In this document: in pieces, positions 36,006-44,854 of the stretch
Layout: every line of letters begins with the position of its first letter
Numbering within the stretch: the stretch's first letter is position 1
Assembly (NCBI RefSeq): GCF_030697065.1
Contig: NZ_JAUYQU010000008.1
Coordinates: 1-58,942 of the forward strand
Length of the DNA: 58,942 nt
Direction of reading: 5' to 3'
From: Bradyrhizobium sp.
GTDB taxonomy: Bacteria; Pseudomonadota; Alphaproteobacteria; Rhizobiales; Xanthobacteraceae
Position numbers and translations under genes: made by a program
Notes under the pieces: model-generated
Told to the model about the DNA's origin: nothing
The model's input: only the letters and a program-made list of their open reading frames with translations
The model's database searches: none

Positions 36006-37321
36006 TGATGCTCAACCTCGGCCTGGTCGAACTGGCATTCATTCTGCTCGGCGTCATGGTCGCGCTGCTGGCGAGCGGCGTCTGGATCGCGATCGCGCTG
36101 GGGCTCGTTGGCTTCGTGGCGATGGCGCTGACCACGTCGGTACCGCTCGGCACGGTGCTTGCCACCGCGACCTGGAGCGCGAGCGCATCATGGACGCTGG
36201 CCGCGCTGCCATTGTTCATCTGGATGGGAGAAATTCTCTTCCGCACCAAATTGTCGGAGGAAATGTTCCGCGGCATTTCACCCTGGGTGCAGTGGCTGCC
36301 CGGGCGGCTGACGCATGTGAACGTGATCGGCTGCGGCATCTTCGCCGCGGTATCGGGCTCCTCGGCCGCGACCTGCGCGACCATCGGAAAGATTGCGCTC
36401 CCTGAACTCGACAAGCGCGGTTACGACAAGAACCTCAGCCTCGGCTCGCTGGCCGGTTCCGGAACCCTGGGCCTGCTGATCCCGCCGTCGATCCCGATGG
36501 TGGTCTATGCGGTGACTGCGAACGTTTCCGTGCTGCAGGTATTCCTCGGCGGCTTCCTGCCGGGCATGCTCGTGATGGCGCTCTATTCCGGCTACATCAT
36601 CGCCTGGTCGCTGCTCAATCCCGGCAAGGTACCGCCGCGCGACCCGCCGATGCCGTTGCGCCGGAAGATGCAGGAATCCGCCAAGCTCTTTCCCTGTCTC
36701 CTGCTCATTCTCGCGGTGTTCCTCTCGCTGGTCCTCGGCTTTGCCACCGCGACCGAATGCGCGGCATGGGGCGTTTCCGGCGCGCTGCTGCTGGCATGGT
36801 GGAGCGGCACGCTGACCCGCGCGACTTTCTTCGAGAGCGTGATGAGCGCGACGCGCCTGACCTGCATGATCATGCTGATCCTGGCGGGCGCGGCCTACAC
36901 CACTGCGGCGATGGCTTACACCGGCATACCGGCGGCGCTGGCCGAATGGGTGAAGGGACAGGATCTCACGCCCAGCATGCTGGCGCTGTATCTCAGCGTC
37001 ATGTACATCATTCTCGGATGCCTGATCGACGGCATCTCGATGATCGTTCTCACCGCCGTCGTCGTGTTGCCGATGGTCAAGGAAGCCGGCTTCGATCTCA
37101 TCTGGTTCGGCATCTATCTCATCATCCACGTCGAGATGGCGCAGATCACGCCGCCGGTCGGTTTCAATCTGTTCGTGCTGCAGAACATGAGCGGGCGCGA
37201 TACCATGACCGTCACGCGTGCGGCATTTCCGTTTTTCATCCTGCTGCTGGCGACCGTATTCATCATCACCGAGTTTCCACAGATCGTGCTGTATCTGCCC
37301 AAGCTCGCTTTTCCCGACTGA
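36005..37321 (+). CDS. dctM: TRAP transporter large permease (DctM type)
   Basis: 438 residues. Multi-helix membrane protein with typical DctM segments: AVSGSSAATCATIGKIALPEL, LAGSGTLGLLIPPSIPMVVYAV and ITPPVGFNLFVLQ. The ATG at 36005 overlaps the dctQ stop (TGATG). The ATG at 36008 is better spaced from GGAGG and is the alternative. It supplies the transport channel. Confidence 0.93.
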   Translation: MMLNLGLVELAFILLGVMVALLASGVWIAIALGLVGFVAMALTTSVPLGTVLATATWSASASWTLAALPLFIWMGEILFRTKLSEEMFRGISPWVQWLPGRLTHVNVIGCGIFAAVSGSSAATCATIGKIALPELDKRGYDKNLSLGSLAGSGTLGLLIPPSIPMVVYAVTANVSVLQVFLGGFLPGMLVMALYSGYIIAWSLLNPGKVPPRDPPMPLRRKMQESAKLFPCLLLILAVFLSLVLGFATATECAAWGVSGALLLAWWSGTLTRATFFESVMSATRLTCMIMLILAGAAYTTAAMAYTGIPAALAEWVKGQDLTPSMLALYLSVMYIILGCLIDGISMIVLTAVVVLPMVKEAGFDLIWFGIYLIIHVEMAQITPPVGFNLFVLQNMSGRDTMTVTRAAFPFFILLLATVFIITEFPQIVLYLPKLAFPD

Positions 37322-37360
37322 ACCCGCTACACTTTCCCTGTCACCTTGAGGAGTAGTTCG

Positions 37361-38338
37361 ATGAAATCTCGCTTACTCGGCCTAAGTCTTGTTGCCGGTC
37401 TCGCTCTGGCCGCGGCGCCGGCCCAGGCGCAAACCAAATGGAACCTGCCGGCCGCCTACGCGGCCGACAATCCGCATTCGGAAAACCTGATGGCCTTTGC
37501 CAAGGACGTCGATGCCGCCACATCGGGAAAACTGCTGATTACGGTTCATCCGGGCGCGTCGCTGTTCAAGGCGCCCGACATCAAGCGCGCGGTGGCGACC
37601 GGGCAGGCGCAGATGGGCGAGGTGCTGCTCTCGATCCACGAGAACGAGGACCCGATCTTCGGTCTCGATGTCGTGCCGTTTCTCTCCACCAGCTATCCGG
37701 CGGCGATGAAGCTGTATCAGGCGTCGAAAGCGACCATCTCCAAGAAGCTGGAAGCCCAGGGGCTCAAGCTGCTGTTCGCCGTGCCATGGGCGCCGCAGGG
37801 CGTTTACGCCAACAAGCCGCTCGCCAGCATCGAGGATCTCAAGGGCATGAAGTGGCGCGCCTACAATGTCGGCACGACACGAATCGGCGAACTGGTCGGC
37901 GCACAGCCCGTCACGGTGCAGGCGGCCGAACTGCCGCAGGCGCTCGCAACCGGCGTGGTGAATGCATTCATCACTTCCGGCGGCACCGGTTACGACTCCA
38001 AGGTCTGGGAGTCCCTGAAGTATTTCTATGATGTGCAGGCGTGGCTCCCCAAGAACTTCACCTTCGTCAACAAGGCCGCGTTCGACGCACTCGACAAGCC
38101 GACCCAGGAAGCCATCCTGAAGGCAGCCGCGACGGCGGAGACGCGCGGCTGGAAGGCGTGGGAAACCAAGAGCAACTGGTATCTCGACCAGCTCAAGGCC
38201 AAGGGCATGACCGTCGAACCGCCGGGCCCGGCGCTGAAGGCGGGCTTCGAGAAAATCGGCGAACAGCTCACCGCCGACTGGCTGAAGAAGGCCGGGGCCG
38301 ATGGCCAGGCCCTGGTCGACGCCTACAAGAAGATGTGA
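37361..38338 (+). CDS. dctP: TRAP transporter solute-binding protein (DctP type)
   Basis: 325 residues, ATG behind GAGGAG. The signal peptide ends APAQA, giving mature QTKWNLPAAYAADNPHSEN. The DctP pattern includes MKWRAYNVGTTRIGELVGAQPVTVQAAELPQAL with its substrate-binding arginine. It binds a carboxylate or similar acid in the periplasm. The acyl-CoA synthetase encoded opposite may activate the imported acid, an inference from position only. Confidence 0.92.
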   Translation: MKSRLLGLSLVAGLALAAAPAQAQTKWNLPAAYAADNPHSENLMAFAKDVDAATSGKLLITVHPGASLFKAPDIKRAVATGQAQMGEVLLSIHENEDPIFGLDVVPFLSTSYPAAMKLYQASKATISKKLEAQGLKLLFAVPWAPQGVYANKPLASIEDLKGMKWRAYNVGTTRIGELVGAQPVTVQAAELPQALATGVVNAFITSGGTGYDSKVWESLKYFYDVQAWLPKNFTFVNKAAFDALDKPTQEAILKAAATAETRGWKAWETKSNWYLDQLKAKGMTVEPPGPALKAGFEKIGEQLTADWLKKAGADGQALVDAYKKM

Positions 38339-38360
38339 GGGACGCTGTCATCCCGGCGCT

Positions 38361-38539
38361 ACTGTTTGAGGTGGTACGCGCGCCGCCACACCGCAACTCG
38401 TGATCCTCCGCGAACGCGGAGGATCCAGTACGCCGCGACCTCTCTATTCGCCGCTGGCGTCTCTGGAATGCTGCATCCTCCGCGTTCGCGGAGGATGACG
38501 AGTTGTGGTGGTGCGGCGGCCTGCGGCAACTCAAACAGT
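38361..38539. repeat. Inverted-repeat (MITE/REP-like) element with two hairpins
   Basis: The outer ends ACTGTTTGAG (38361-38370) and CTCAAACAGT (38530-38539) are perfect inverted repeats. Inside, two 22-base hairpins at 38403-38424 and 38475-38496 have arms ATCCTCCGCG and CGCGGAGGAT. The segments between ends and hairpins also pair (GCCGC...CAACTCGT). The whole element could fold on itself. It sits between two convergent genes and may act as a bidirectional terminator. It has no coding capacity. Confidence 0.85.
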
Positions 38540-38555
38540 GGAGTTGGGACGACCG

Positions 38556-40202
38556 CTATGCCGTGATCGCCTTTGCCGAATCCACCTGATTACGCAGCAT
38601 GAACTTCTGAATCTTTCCCGTCGACGTCTTCGGGATCGGTCCGAACACCACGGTTTTCGGCGTCTTGAAGCCGGACATTTGCTGACGGCAGAACGCGATG
38701 ATCTCGGCCTCGGTGGCCTGCGCATTTTCCTTCAATTCGACGAACGCGCAGGGCACTTCGCCCCATTTGGAATCCGGCTTGGCCACCACGGCCGCGAACA
38801 GCACCGCCGGGTGCTTGTAGAGCACGTCCTCGACCTCGACCGAACTGATGTTCTCGCCGCCTGAAATGATGATGTCCTTGGAGCGGTCCTTGATGATGAC
38901 GTAGCCGTGCGCGTCGAGCACGCCGAGATCGCCGGTATGAAACCAGCCGCCGGCGAAGGCCTCCTGGGTGGCTTTCTCGTTCTTCAGATACCCCTTCATC
39001 ACGATATTGCCGCGGAACATCACTTCGCCGATGGTCTCGCCGTCGCGCGGTACCTCACGCATTGTGGCGGGATCGAGCACGGTGACAGCTTCCTGCAGCG
39101 GGTAGGGCACTCCCTGCCGGCGCTTGAGCTGCGCGCGCTGGTCGGCCGGCAGGTCATCCCAGCCCGGCTGCTCCGCGCACACCGAGGCCGGGCCATAGAC
39201 CTCGGTGAGGCCATAGACATGGGTCAGCCTGATGCCGATGCGCTCGGCGCCTTCCAGCACCGCGACCGGAGGTGCCGCGCCCGCGATCAGCCCGACGACC
39301 GGCCGCGCGGCCTTTCCCTTGGGCGCGTCCGGCGCGTTGATCAGCACATTGTAGACGATCGGCGCGCCGCACATATGGGTGACGCCATGGGCCTTGATCA
39401 ACTCGAATATCCTGGTTGGATCGACCTTGCGCAGACAGACATTGACGCCGGCCGACGCCGCGATGGTCCAGGGAAAACACCAGCCGTTGCAGTGGAACAT
39501 CGGCAGGGTCCAGAGATAGACCGGATGCTGGCCGAGCCCGCCGGCGAGGATATTGCTGACGGCGTTGAGGTAGGCGCCGCGGTGGTGGGTCACGACGCCC
39601 TTCGGGTTCCCCGTGGTGCCCGACGTATAGCTGAGCGCGATGGCGTCCCATTCGTCGGCCGGCAGCCGTGCAACGAAACCTTCGTCGCCCTGAGCCACCG
39701 CGGCCTCGTATTCGAGTTCGCCGATCCGCTGGCCGCCGGCATACGCCGCATCGTCGACGTCGATGACGAAGGGTTTTGGACCCTTCATCAGGGTCAGCGC
39801 CTCGCCGATCACGCCGGAAAACTCCGGATCGACCAGGATGATCCTGGCCCCGCCATGATCGAGCTGGAACGCGATCGATCCGGCATCGAGCCGGATGTTG
39901 AGCGCATTGAGCACGGCGCCGGCCATCGGCACCGCGAAATGCAGCTCGTTCATCGCGGGAATGTTCGGCAGCATCGCCGCGACCGTGTCGCCATGGCCGA
40001 TGCCGCGGCCCGCGAGCCAGGAGGCAAAACGCCGGCAGCGCGCATAGGTCTGCGACCAGGTAAAGCTGCGGCCTTCATAGACGGCGCTGATATGGTCCGG
40101 ATACACAGCGGCGGTTCGCGCCAGAAAACTCAGCGGGGTCAGCGCCACGTAGTTGGCGGGCGTCTTGTCCAGACCGATGCTGTACTGATCCTGGCTGCTC
40201 AT
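38556..40202 (-). CDS. Acyl-CoA synthetase (AMP-forming)
   Basis: 548 residues. The ATG at 40202 behind GGGAGGATC is preferred to a longer frame. AMP-binding motifs: YTSGTTGNPKGVV (phosphate loop), YGLTEVYGPAS, GWFHTGDLG, RSKDIIISGGENIS, and the C-terminal PKTSTGKIQK lysine. It resembles the medium-chain / 3-methylmercaptopropionate-CoA ligase group. Makes an acyl-CoA from a carboxylic acid, ATP and CoA. Convergent with the TRAP genes across the inverted-repeat element. Confidence 0.92.
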   Translation of the reverse strand: MSSQDQYSIGLDKTPANYVALTPLSFLARTAAVYPDHISAVYEGRSFTWSQTYARCRRFASWLAGRGIGHGDTVAAMLPNIPAMNELHFAVPMAGAVLNALNIRLDAGSIAFQLDHGGARIILVDPEFSGVIGEALTLMKGPKPFVIDVDDAAYAGGQRIGELEYEAAVAQGDEGFVARLPADEWDAIALSYTSGTTGNPKGVVTHHRGAYLNAVSNILAGGLGQHPVYLWTLPMFHCNGWCFPWTIAASAGVNVCLRKVDPTRIFELIKAHGVTHMCGAPIVYNVLINAPDAPKGKAARPVVGLIAGAAPPVAVLEGAERIGIRLTHVYGLTEVYGPASVCAEQPGWDDLPADQRAQLKRRQGVPYPLQEAVTVLDPATMREVPRDGETIGEVMFRGNIVMKGYLKNEKATQEAFAGGWFHTGDLGVLDAHGYVIIKDRSKDIIISGGENISSVEVEDVLYKHPAVLFAAVVAKPDSKWGEVPCAFVELKENAQATEAEIIAFCRQQMSGFKTPKTVVFGPIPKTSTGKIQKFMLRNQVDSAKAITA

Positions 40203-40361
40203 TTGATCCTCCCGTGACTTCCGCATTTTGCGCGCAGCATACTCTACGATCCGGGCCGCAGGGTCGGAAGTTGGTTTCGGTCCTGAAGCGCAGGAGGCGC
40301 GGACCAAATTGCGTGAGATCGAAAGAGTTTCAGATAACCCTCTGGGATAAATAAGCTATTT

Positions 40362-40377
40362 TATATTCCATAATATA
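40362..40377. promoter_or_regulatory. AT-rich palindrome upstream of the acyl-CoA synthetase gene
   Basis: TATATTCCATAATATA is a perfect 6-4-6 inverted repeat in the only strongly AT-rich patch of this area. It lies 160 bases before the synthetase start, in the gap between that gene and the enoyl-CoA hydratase. It may be an operator or part of a promoter. Confidence 0.35.
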
Positions 40378-40457
40378 CCTTATGCGAATCAAAGATATGG
40401 GCAGCCCTTGACTTTCCATTGCATGGGGTTGTTTTCGATTTTTTGTCCGGGGCCCCT

Positions 40458-41264
40458 CTACCGCCCCCTGAAGGTCGGCTTGCGCCGGCCGAGGAACGCC
40501 GCGACGCCTTCCTTGTGGTCCTCGCTGAGGCTCGCCAGCGCGAACTGGTCGAGGTCCATGTGGCTGGCGAGGTCGTCGAGCGCATGGGTCAGCCGGTTGA
40601 CGGTCAGCTTGGTCATGGCCACCGACAGTGGCGGCTGGGCGGCGACCTTGGCGGCCAGCGCCATGGCGGCGGCGAAGGCCTGACCAGGGTCGGCCACCTC
40701 TTCAACCAGGCCCCATTGATGGGCCTCGGCAGCCGTGATGCGCTGGTCGGCCAGGATCACCGCCTGCTTGGTGCGGGCCGGTCCGATCAGATGCAGCATG
40801 CGCGGCACGCTCTGCCAGCTCATGTTCATGCCGAGGCCGATTTCCGGCACCCGCATGTGGCCGTCGCGGGCCATGACGCGAAAGTCCAGCGCCACCGCCA
40901 AGGCCACGCCGCCGCCGACGCAAAAGCCCTCGATGGCGCCGATCGTGATCTGTTCCATCTCCTGCCAGGCGCGGGTCAGCCGCGGTCCCAGTTTCAGGTG
41001 CCGCCGCAGCGTCCCCAGGTCCATCGTGGCGCGCGCGCGGCCTTCCGGGTCCTTCAGGTCGAAGCCGGCGGTGAACGCCCTGGCGCCGCCGGTCAGCACC
41101 ACCACCGAGGTGTCGCCGTCGTCCTCGAAACTGCGCGCGGCGTCGGTTAGCTGGCGCAGCGCTTCCGGCGACAACGCGTTGATGCCGTCGCCGCGGTCGA
41201 AGCGCACCACGGCGATGCGTCCCTCGGGCCCGAGGCCCTTCTCGATGGTGACAAAGCCAGCCAA
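40458..41264 (-). CDS. Enoyl-CoA hydratase/isomerase family protein
   Basis: 268 residues. The start is a TTG at 41264, with AGGGAG upstream and the conserved FVTIEKG directly after. Crotonase motifs: GGARAFTAGFDLKD (first oxyanion segment), IGAIEGFCVGGGVALAVALD (second) and GLVEEVAD. Acts on acyl-CoA thioesters, hydration or isomerisation. Same strand as the acyl-CoA synthetase, 255 bases before it, and divergent from the nitrile hydratase genes. Confidence 0.9.
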   Translation of the reverse strand: MAGFVTIEKGLGPEGRIAVVRFDRGDGINALSPEALRQLTDAARSFEDDGDTSVVVLTGGARAFTAGFDLKDPEGRARATMDLGTLRRHLKLGPRLTRAWQEMEQITIGAIEGFCVGGGVALAVALDFRVMARDGHMRVPEIGLGMNMSWQSVPRMLHLIGPARTKQAVILADQRITAAEAHQWGLVEEVADPGQAFAAAMALAAKVAAQPPLSVAMTKLTVNRLTHALDDLASHMDLDQFALASLSEDHKEGVAAFLGRRKPTFRGR

Positions 41265-41495
41265 CTCAGCGTCTCCCTGCCCGTCGCGTTGCGCCGTTTT
41301 CCAATGGCGCTTAACTGATTTCTTATAGCCGGGTTCAATCCCTCCGCAACATGGCCGGTCTCTCGTCAATTCAGGAGGACACGATCGCGCTCGGACCGAC
41401 GCGGCTCCGCTGGTTGCGGCCTGAGCGGTCAGTTCGCAAACCACGGCAGCGCCCGCAGGCCTCGACATCACCGCAATCTTGCGTATCTTGCCGGT

Positions 41496-42131
41496 ATGAC
41501 CGGACATGACCATGACCACCATCATCACGACCACGATCATTCCGAATTGTCGGAGACCGAGCTGCGGGTGCGCGCGCTCGAGACCATCCTGACCGAAAAA
41601 GGCTATGTCGATCCGGCCGCGCTCGACCTTCTGATCGATACTTATGAGACCAAGGTCGGCCCGCGCAACGGCGCCCGGGTGGTGGCGCGGGCATGGTCCG
41701 ATCCGGCGTTTCGCGCCCGCCTGATCAAGGACGCCACGCCTGCGATCGCGGAACTCGGCTATGCCGGCCGCCAGGGCGAACACATCGTGGCGGTCGAGAA
41801 CACCCCTCGCCTCCACAACATGGTCGTGTGCACGCTGTGCTCCTGCTATCCGTGGCCGGTGCTCGGGCTGCCGCCGGTCTGGTACAAATCGGCGCCCTAC
41901 CGCTCCAAGGCGGTGAAGGATCCGCGCGGCGTGCTGGCTGATTTCGGTTTCGAGCTGCCCGACGGCACCGATATCAGGGTTTGGGACTCGACCGCGGAAA
42001 TTCGCTATTTCGTGCTGCCGATGCGTCCGGCCGGCACCGGGGACTGGAGCGAGCAGCGCCTCGCCGACCTCGTCACCCGCGACAGCATGATCGGTACCGG
42101 GCTGCCGAAGCAACCGCACGAGGCCGCCTGA
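41496..42131 (+). CDS. nthA: Nitrile hydratase alpha subunit, cobalt type, with His-rich N-terminus
   Basis: 211 residues. The metal-binding claw VCTLCSC (Cys112, Cys115, Cys117) is the cobalt-type version; iron enzymes have Ser for the Thr. The rest matches the family ([18 protein letters not shown]). The first 15 residues are almost all His and Asp (HDHDHHHH), an unusual addition that may hold or deliver cobalt. Converts nitriles to amides with the beta subunit. Its stop overlaps the next start by one base (TGATG). Confidence 0.95.
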   Translation: MTGHDHDHHHHDHDHSELSETELRVRALETILTEKGYVDPAALDLLIDTYETKVGPRNGARVVARAWSDPAFRARLIKDATPAIAELGYAGRQGEHIVAVENTPRLHNMVVCTLCSCYPWPVLGLPPVWYKSAPYRSKAVKDPRGVLADFGFELPDGTDIRVWDSTAEIRYFVLPMRPAGTGDWSEQRLADLVTRDSMIGTGLPKQPHEAA

Positions 42132-42787
42132 TGGAGGGCGCGCACGATATGGGCGGCGTGGCGTGGTCCGGCCCGGTGCGCCCCGAACCCGATGAGCCGA
42201 TGTTTCACGCCGAATGGGAACGGCGCGCCTTCGCCATCACGCTGGCCATGGCGAGGCCCGGCGGCTGGAACATCGACATGTCGCGCTTTGCGCGCGAGAA
42301 CCGGCCGCCCGAAGACTATCTGGGCTTGAGCTATTACCAGATATGGCTCGCAGGCCTCGAGCGACTGATGCTGGAGCGTGGCCTGGTCACGGCGGACGAG
42401 ATCGAGGCCGGCAAGCCGCTGCATCCGGCCAAGCCGGTGGCGCGGACGCTGTCGGCCGACGGCGTCGCTGCCATGCTGCATCGGGGCGGACCGACCCAGC
42501 GCGAGGCGGGGAGCCCTGCCCGGTTTGCGGTCGGCGACCGCGTCCGCACCAGAATGATTCATCCCCCGACCCATACAAGGCTGCCGCGTTACGTGCGCGG
42601 GCATGTCGGCGTGGTCGAACTGCTGCACGGCGTCCACGTATTTCCCGACAGCAACGCGCTGGGCCAGGAGAATCCGCAGTGGCTTTACACCGTGACCTTC
42701 GACGGCCGCGAATTGTGGGGAGCCGACGGCGACGCCAGCGTGAAGACCTCGGTCGACGCCTGGGAATCCTATCTGGAGCCCGCCTGA
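42131..42787 (+). CDS. nthB: Nitrile hydratase beta subunit
   Basis: 218 residues. The beta-subunit opening HDMGGVAWSGPV, the helical N-domain (EWERRAFAITLAMARPGGWN), and the C-terminal SH3-like barrel FAVGDRVRTRMIHPPTHTRLPRYVRGH are all present. Starts on the alpha-subunit stop and ends on the start of the accessory gene. Confidence 0.95.
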   Translation: MEGAHDMGGVAWSGPVRPEPDEPMFHAEWERRAFAITLAMARPGGWNIDMSRFARENRPPEDYLGLSYYQIWLAGLERLMLERGLVTADEIEAGKPLHPAKPVARTLSADGVAAMLHRGGPTQREAGSPARFAVGDRVRTRMIHPPTHTRLPRYVRGHVGVVELLHGVHVFPDSNALGQENPQWLYTVTFDGRELWGADGDASVKTSVDAWESYLEPA

Positions 42788-43173
42788 TGTCGCTCGACCC
42801 CCAGGCCGCTCTCGATGCCACCCGCGCGGTTCCCGGCATTCCCCGCGACGCCGACGGCCCGGTGTTCCGCGAGCCCTGGGAAGCGCAGGCATTTGCGATG
42901 GCGCTGGCGCTGCATGCGCGAGGCCTGTTCAGCTGGAACGAATGGGCGGCCGCGCTTGCCGAAGAGATCAAGCGCGCACAGGCGGCCGGTGATGCCGATA
43001 CCGGCGAAACCTATTACCGGCACTGGCTGGCGACGCTGGAAAGGCTGATCGCCGACAAGGGCGTCGCCACGCCGGCCACCCTGCACCGCTACCGCGACGC
43101 CTGGGACCACGCCGCCGACCGCACCCCGCATGGCTCGCCGATCGTGCTGCTGCCGGAAGATTTTGCGAGTTAG
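42787..43173 (+). CDS. Nitrile hydratase accessory (activator) protein
   Basis: 128 residues. Resembles the N-terminal helical domain of the beta subunit ([32 protein letters not shown]), as do the small activators that load cobalt into the alpha subunit. Coupled by TGATG to the beta gene. Its stop overlaps the stop of the convergent queC gene. Confidence 0.88.
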   Translation: MSLDPQAALDATRAVPGIPRDADGPVFREPWEAQAFAMALALHARGLFSWNEWAAALAEEIKRAQAAGDADTGETYYRHWLATLERLIADKGVATPATLHRYRDAWDHAADRTPHGSPIVLLPEDFAS

Positions 43174-43886
43174 GCGGACGTCGCTGCATACTCACGCCAG
43201 CCTTTGGCGCGTAACGCGCAGGCCGGGCATTCGCCGCAGCCATAGCCCCAGTCGTGCCGTGCGCCGCGTTCGCCGAGATAGCAGGTGTGGGAATGTTCGC
43301 GGATCAGGTCGACCAGCCCTGTTCCGCCGAGATCATGCGCCAGCTTCCAGGTGGCGGCCTTGTCCAGCCACATCAGCGGCGTATGCAGTTCGAACCGCCT
43401 GGCCATGCCGAGATTGAGCGCGGTCTGCAACGCCTTGATGGTTTCATCGCGGCAATCCGGATAGCCGGAATAATCGGTCTCGCACATGCCGCCGACGATA
43501 TGGGTGATGCCGCGCCGGTAGGCCAGCGCGGCGGCGAATGTCAGGAACACCAGGTTGCGGCCGGGCACGAAGGTGTTGGGCAGGCCATCCGCGCCCATGG
43601 CGATCGCGACATCGCGCGTTAGCGCGGTGTCGGAGATATCGGCCAAGGTGGGAATAGCCAGGGTATGGCTTTCGCCGAGCTTGTCTGCCCAACCCGTTCG
43701 CAATGATTTCATGCCGTCGAGCAGATGGTCCCGGCATTTCAATTCGATGGCGTGGCGCTGTCCGTAATCGAATCCGAGCATTTCGACACGCGCAAAACGC
43801 TGCAGCGCCCAGGCGAGGCAGGTGGCGGAATCCTGTCCGCCGGAAAACAGCACCAGCGCGGTTTCGGTCTGGGGTTGGTCGCTCAT
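43170..43886 (-). CDS. queC: 7-cyano-7-deazaguanine synthase
   Basis: 238 residues from ATG 43886. PP-loop motif [10 protein letters not shown], then [14 protein letters not shown], and the zinc site of four cysteines near the end (HTCYLGERG and [12 protein letters not shown]). It makes preQ0 for queuosine in tRNA. Its stop overlaps the nitrile-hydratase accessory gene stop (TTAG). Preceded by a divergent mazG. Confidence 0.95.
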   Translation of the reverse strand: MSDQPQTETALVLFSGGQDSATCLAWALQRFARVEMLGFDYGQRHAIELKCRDHLLDGMKSLRTGWADKLGESHTLAIPTLADISDTALTRDVAIAMGADGLPNTFVPGRNLVFLTFAAALAYRRGITHIVGGMCETDYSGYPDCRDETIKALQTALNLGMARRFELHTPLMWLDKAATWKLAHDLGGTGLVDLIREHSHTCYLGERGARHDWGYGCGECPACALRAKGWREYAATSA

Positions 43887-44017
43887 GGCGTGCCCATAGC
43901 ACTCATCGACCGCGGGGCCAATCGGTGGAAACCTGGCCCTGCCCGGCTCGTTTCGCTGGGATGGAGACCCCGCTTGCGGCATAAGGCCTGATCTTCTCTC
44001 CGGCCTTTGGCAGCGTC

Positions 44018-44833
44018 ATGACCCCTTCCCGCGATATTTCACGCCTGCTCGACATCATGGCGGCGCTGCGCACGCCCGGCAGCGGCTGTCCGTGGGATCT
44101 CGAACAGAGTTTCGCGACCATCGCGCCCTACACCATCGAGGAAGCCTACGAGGTCGCCGACGCCATCGCGCGCGGCGATCTCGACGACCTCAAGGACGAG
44201 CTCGGCGACCTCCTGCTGCAGGTGGTGTATCACGCCCGCATGGCCGAGGAGCAGGATGCGTTCGCGTTCGGCGACGTGGTCGAGGCGGTGACGCGCAAGA
44301 TGATCCGGCGCCATCCGCACGTATTCGCCGACGAGAACGGCCGGCTGACGCCGGTCGGCGTCACCAGCGCGTGGGAGCGCATCAAGGCCGAGGAGCGCGC
44401 CGAACGCGCCGCAAGGCGGCCTGCCGGGGAAAATGCGCCCACTTCCTTGCTGGCTGGCGTCAAGGCGGGACTGCCGGCACTGTCGCGCGCGATGGAATTG
44501 CAGCGCAAGGCCTCCAGCGTCGGCTTCGACTGGAACGATCCGCGCGAGGTGCTGCGCAAGATCCGCGAGGAAGCCGACGAGATCGAGGCGGCGCTGGATA
44601 ACGGCGACGCCAGGGAACTCGCCGAGGAAACCGGCGACCTGCTGTTTGCGCTGGTCAATCTGGCGCGCCATGTCGGCGCCGATCCCGACCTGGCGCTGCG
44701 CGGCACCAACGCCAAATTCGAACGCCGTTTCGGCTACATCGAGCGAACGCTGGCGGCACGGGGGCAGTCTCTCGAGCAGGCCTCGCTCGAGGAAATGGAC
44801 GCATTATGGGACGAGGCAAAGGGCAAGGAGTAG
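44018..44833 (+). CDS. mazG: Nucleoside triphosphate pyrophosphohydrolase MazG
   Basis: 271 residues with two MazG modules. The first has CPWDLEQSFATIAPYTIEEAYE and DELGDLLLQVVYHA; the second has EEADEIEAAL and EETGDLLFALVNLARH. The EExxE and ExxD metal-binding positions are kept. Hydrolyses (d)NTPs to monophosphates, a housekeeping role. Convergent with hflX. Confidence 0.95.
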   Translation: MTPSRDISRLLDIMAALRTPGSGCPWDLEQSFATIAPYTIEEAYEVADAIARGDLDDLKDELGDLLLQVVYHARMAEEQDAFAFGDVVEAVTRKMIRRHPHVFADENGRLTPVGVTSAWERIKAEERAERAARRPAGENAPTSLLAGVKAGLPALSRAMELQRKASSVGFDWNDPREVLRKIREEADEIEAALDNGDARELAEETGDLLFALVNLARHVGADPDLALRGTNAKFERRFGYIERTLAARGQSLEQASLEEMDALWDEAKGKE

Positions 44834-44854
44834 GATTTTCGTCGTACAGGCCAG

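Noticed and set aside
38907..40217. Long plus-strand frame opposite the acyl-CoA synthetase
   Set aside because: The minus strand has every AMP-binding motif; this frame is a mirror effect of GC-rich codon use.
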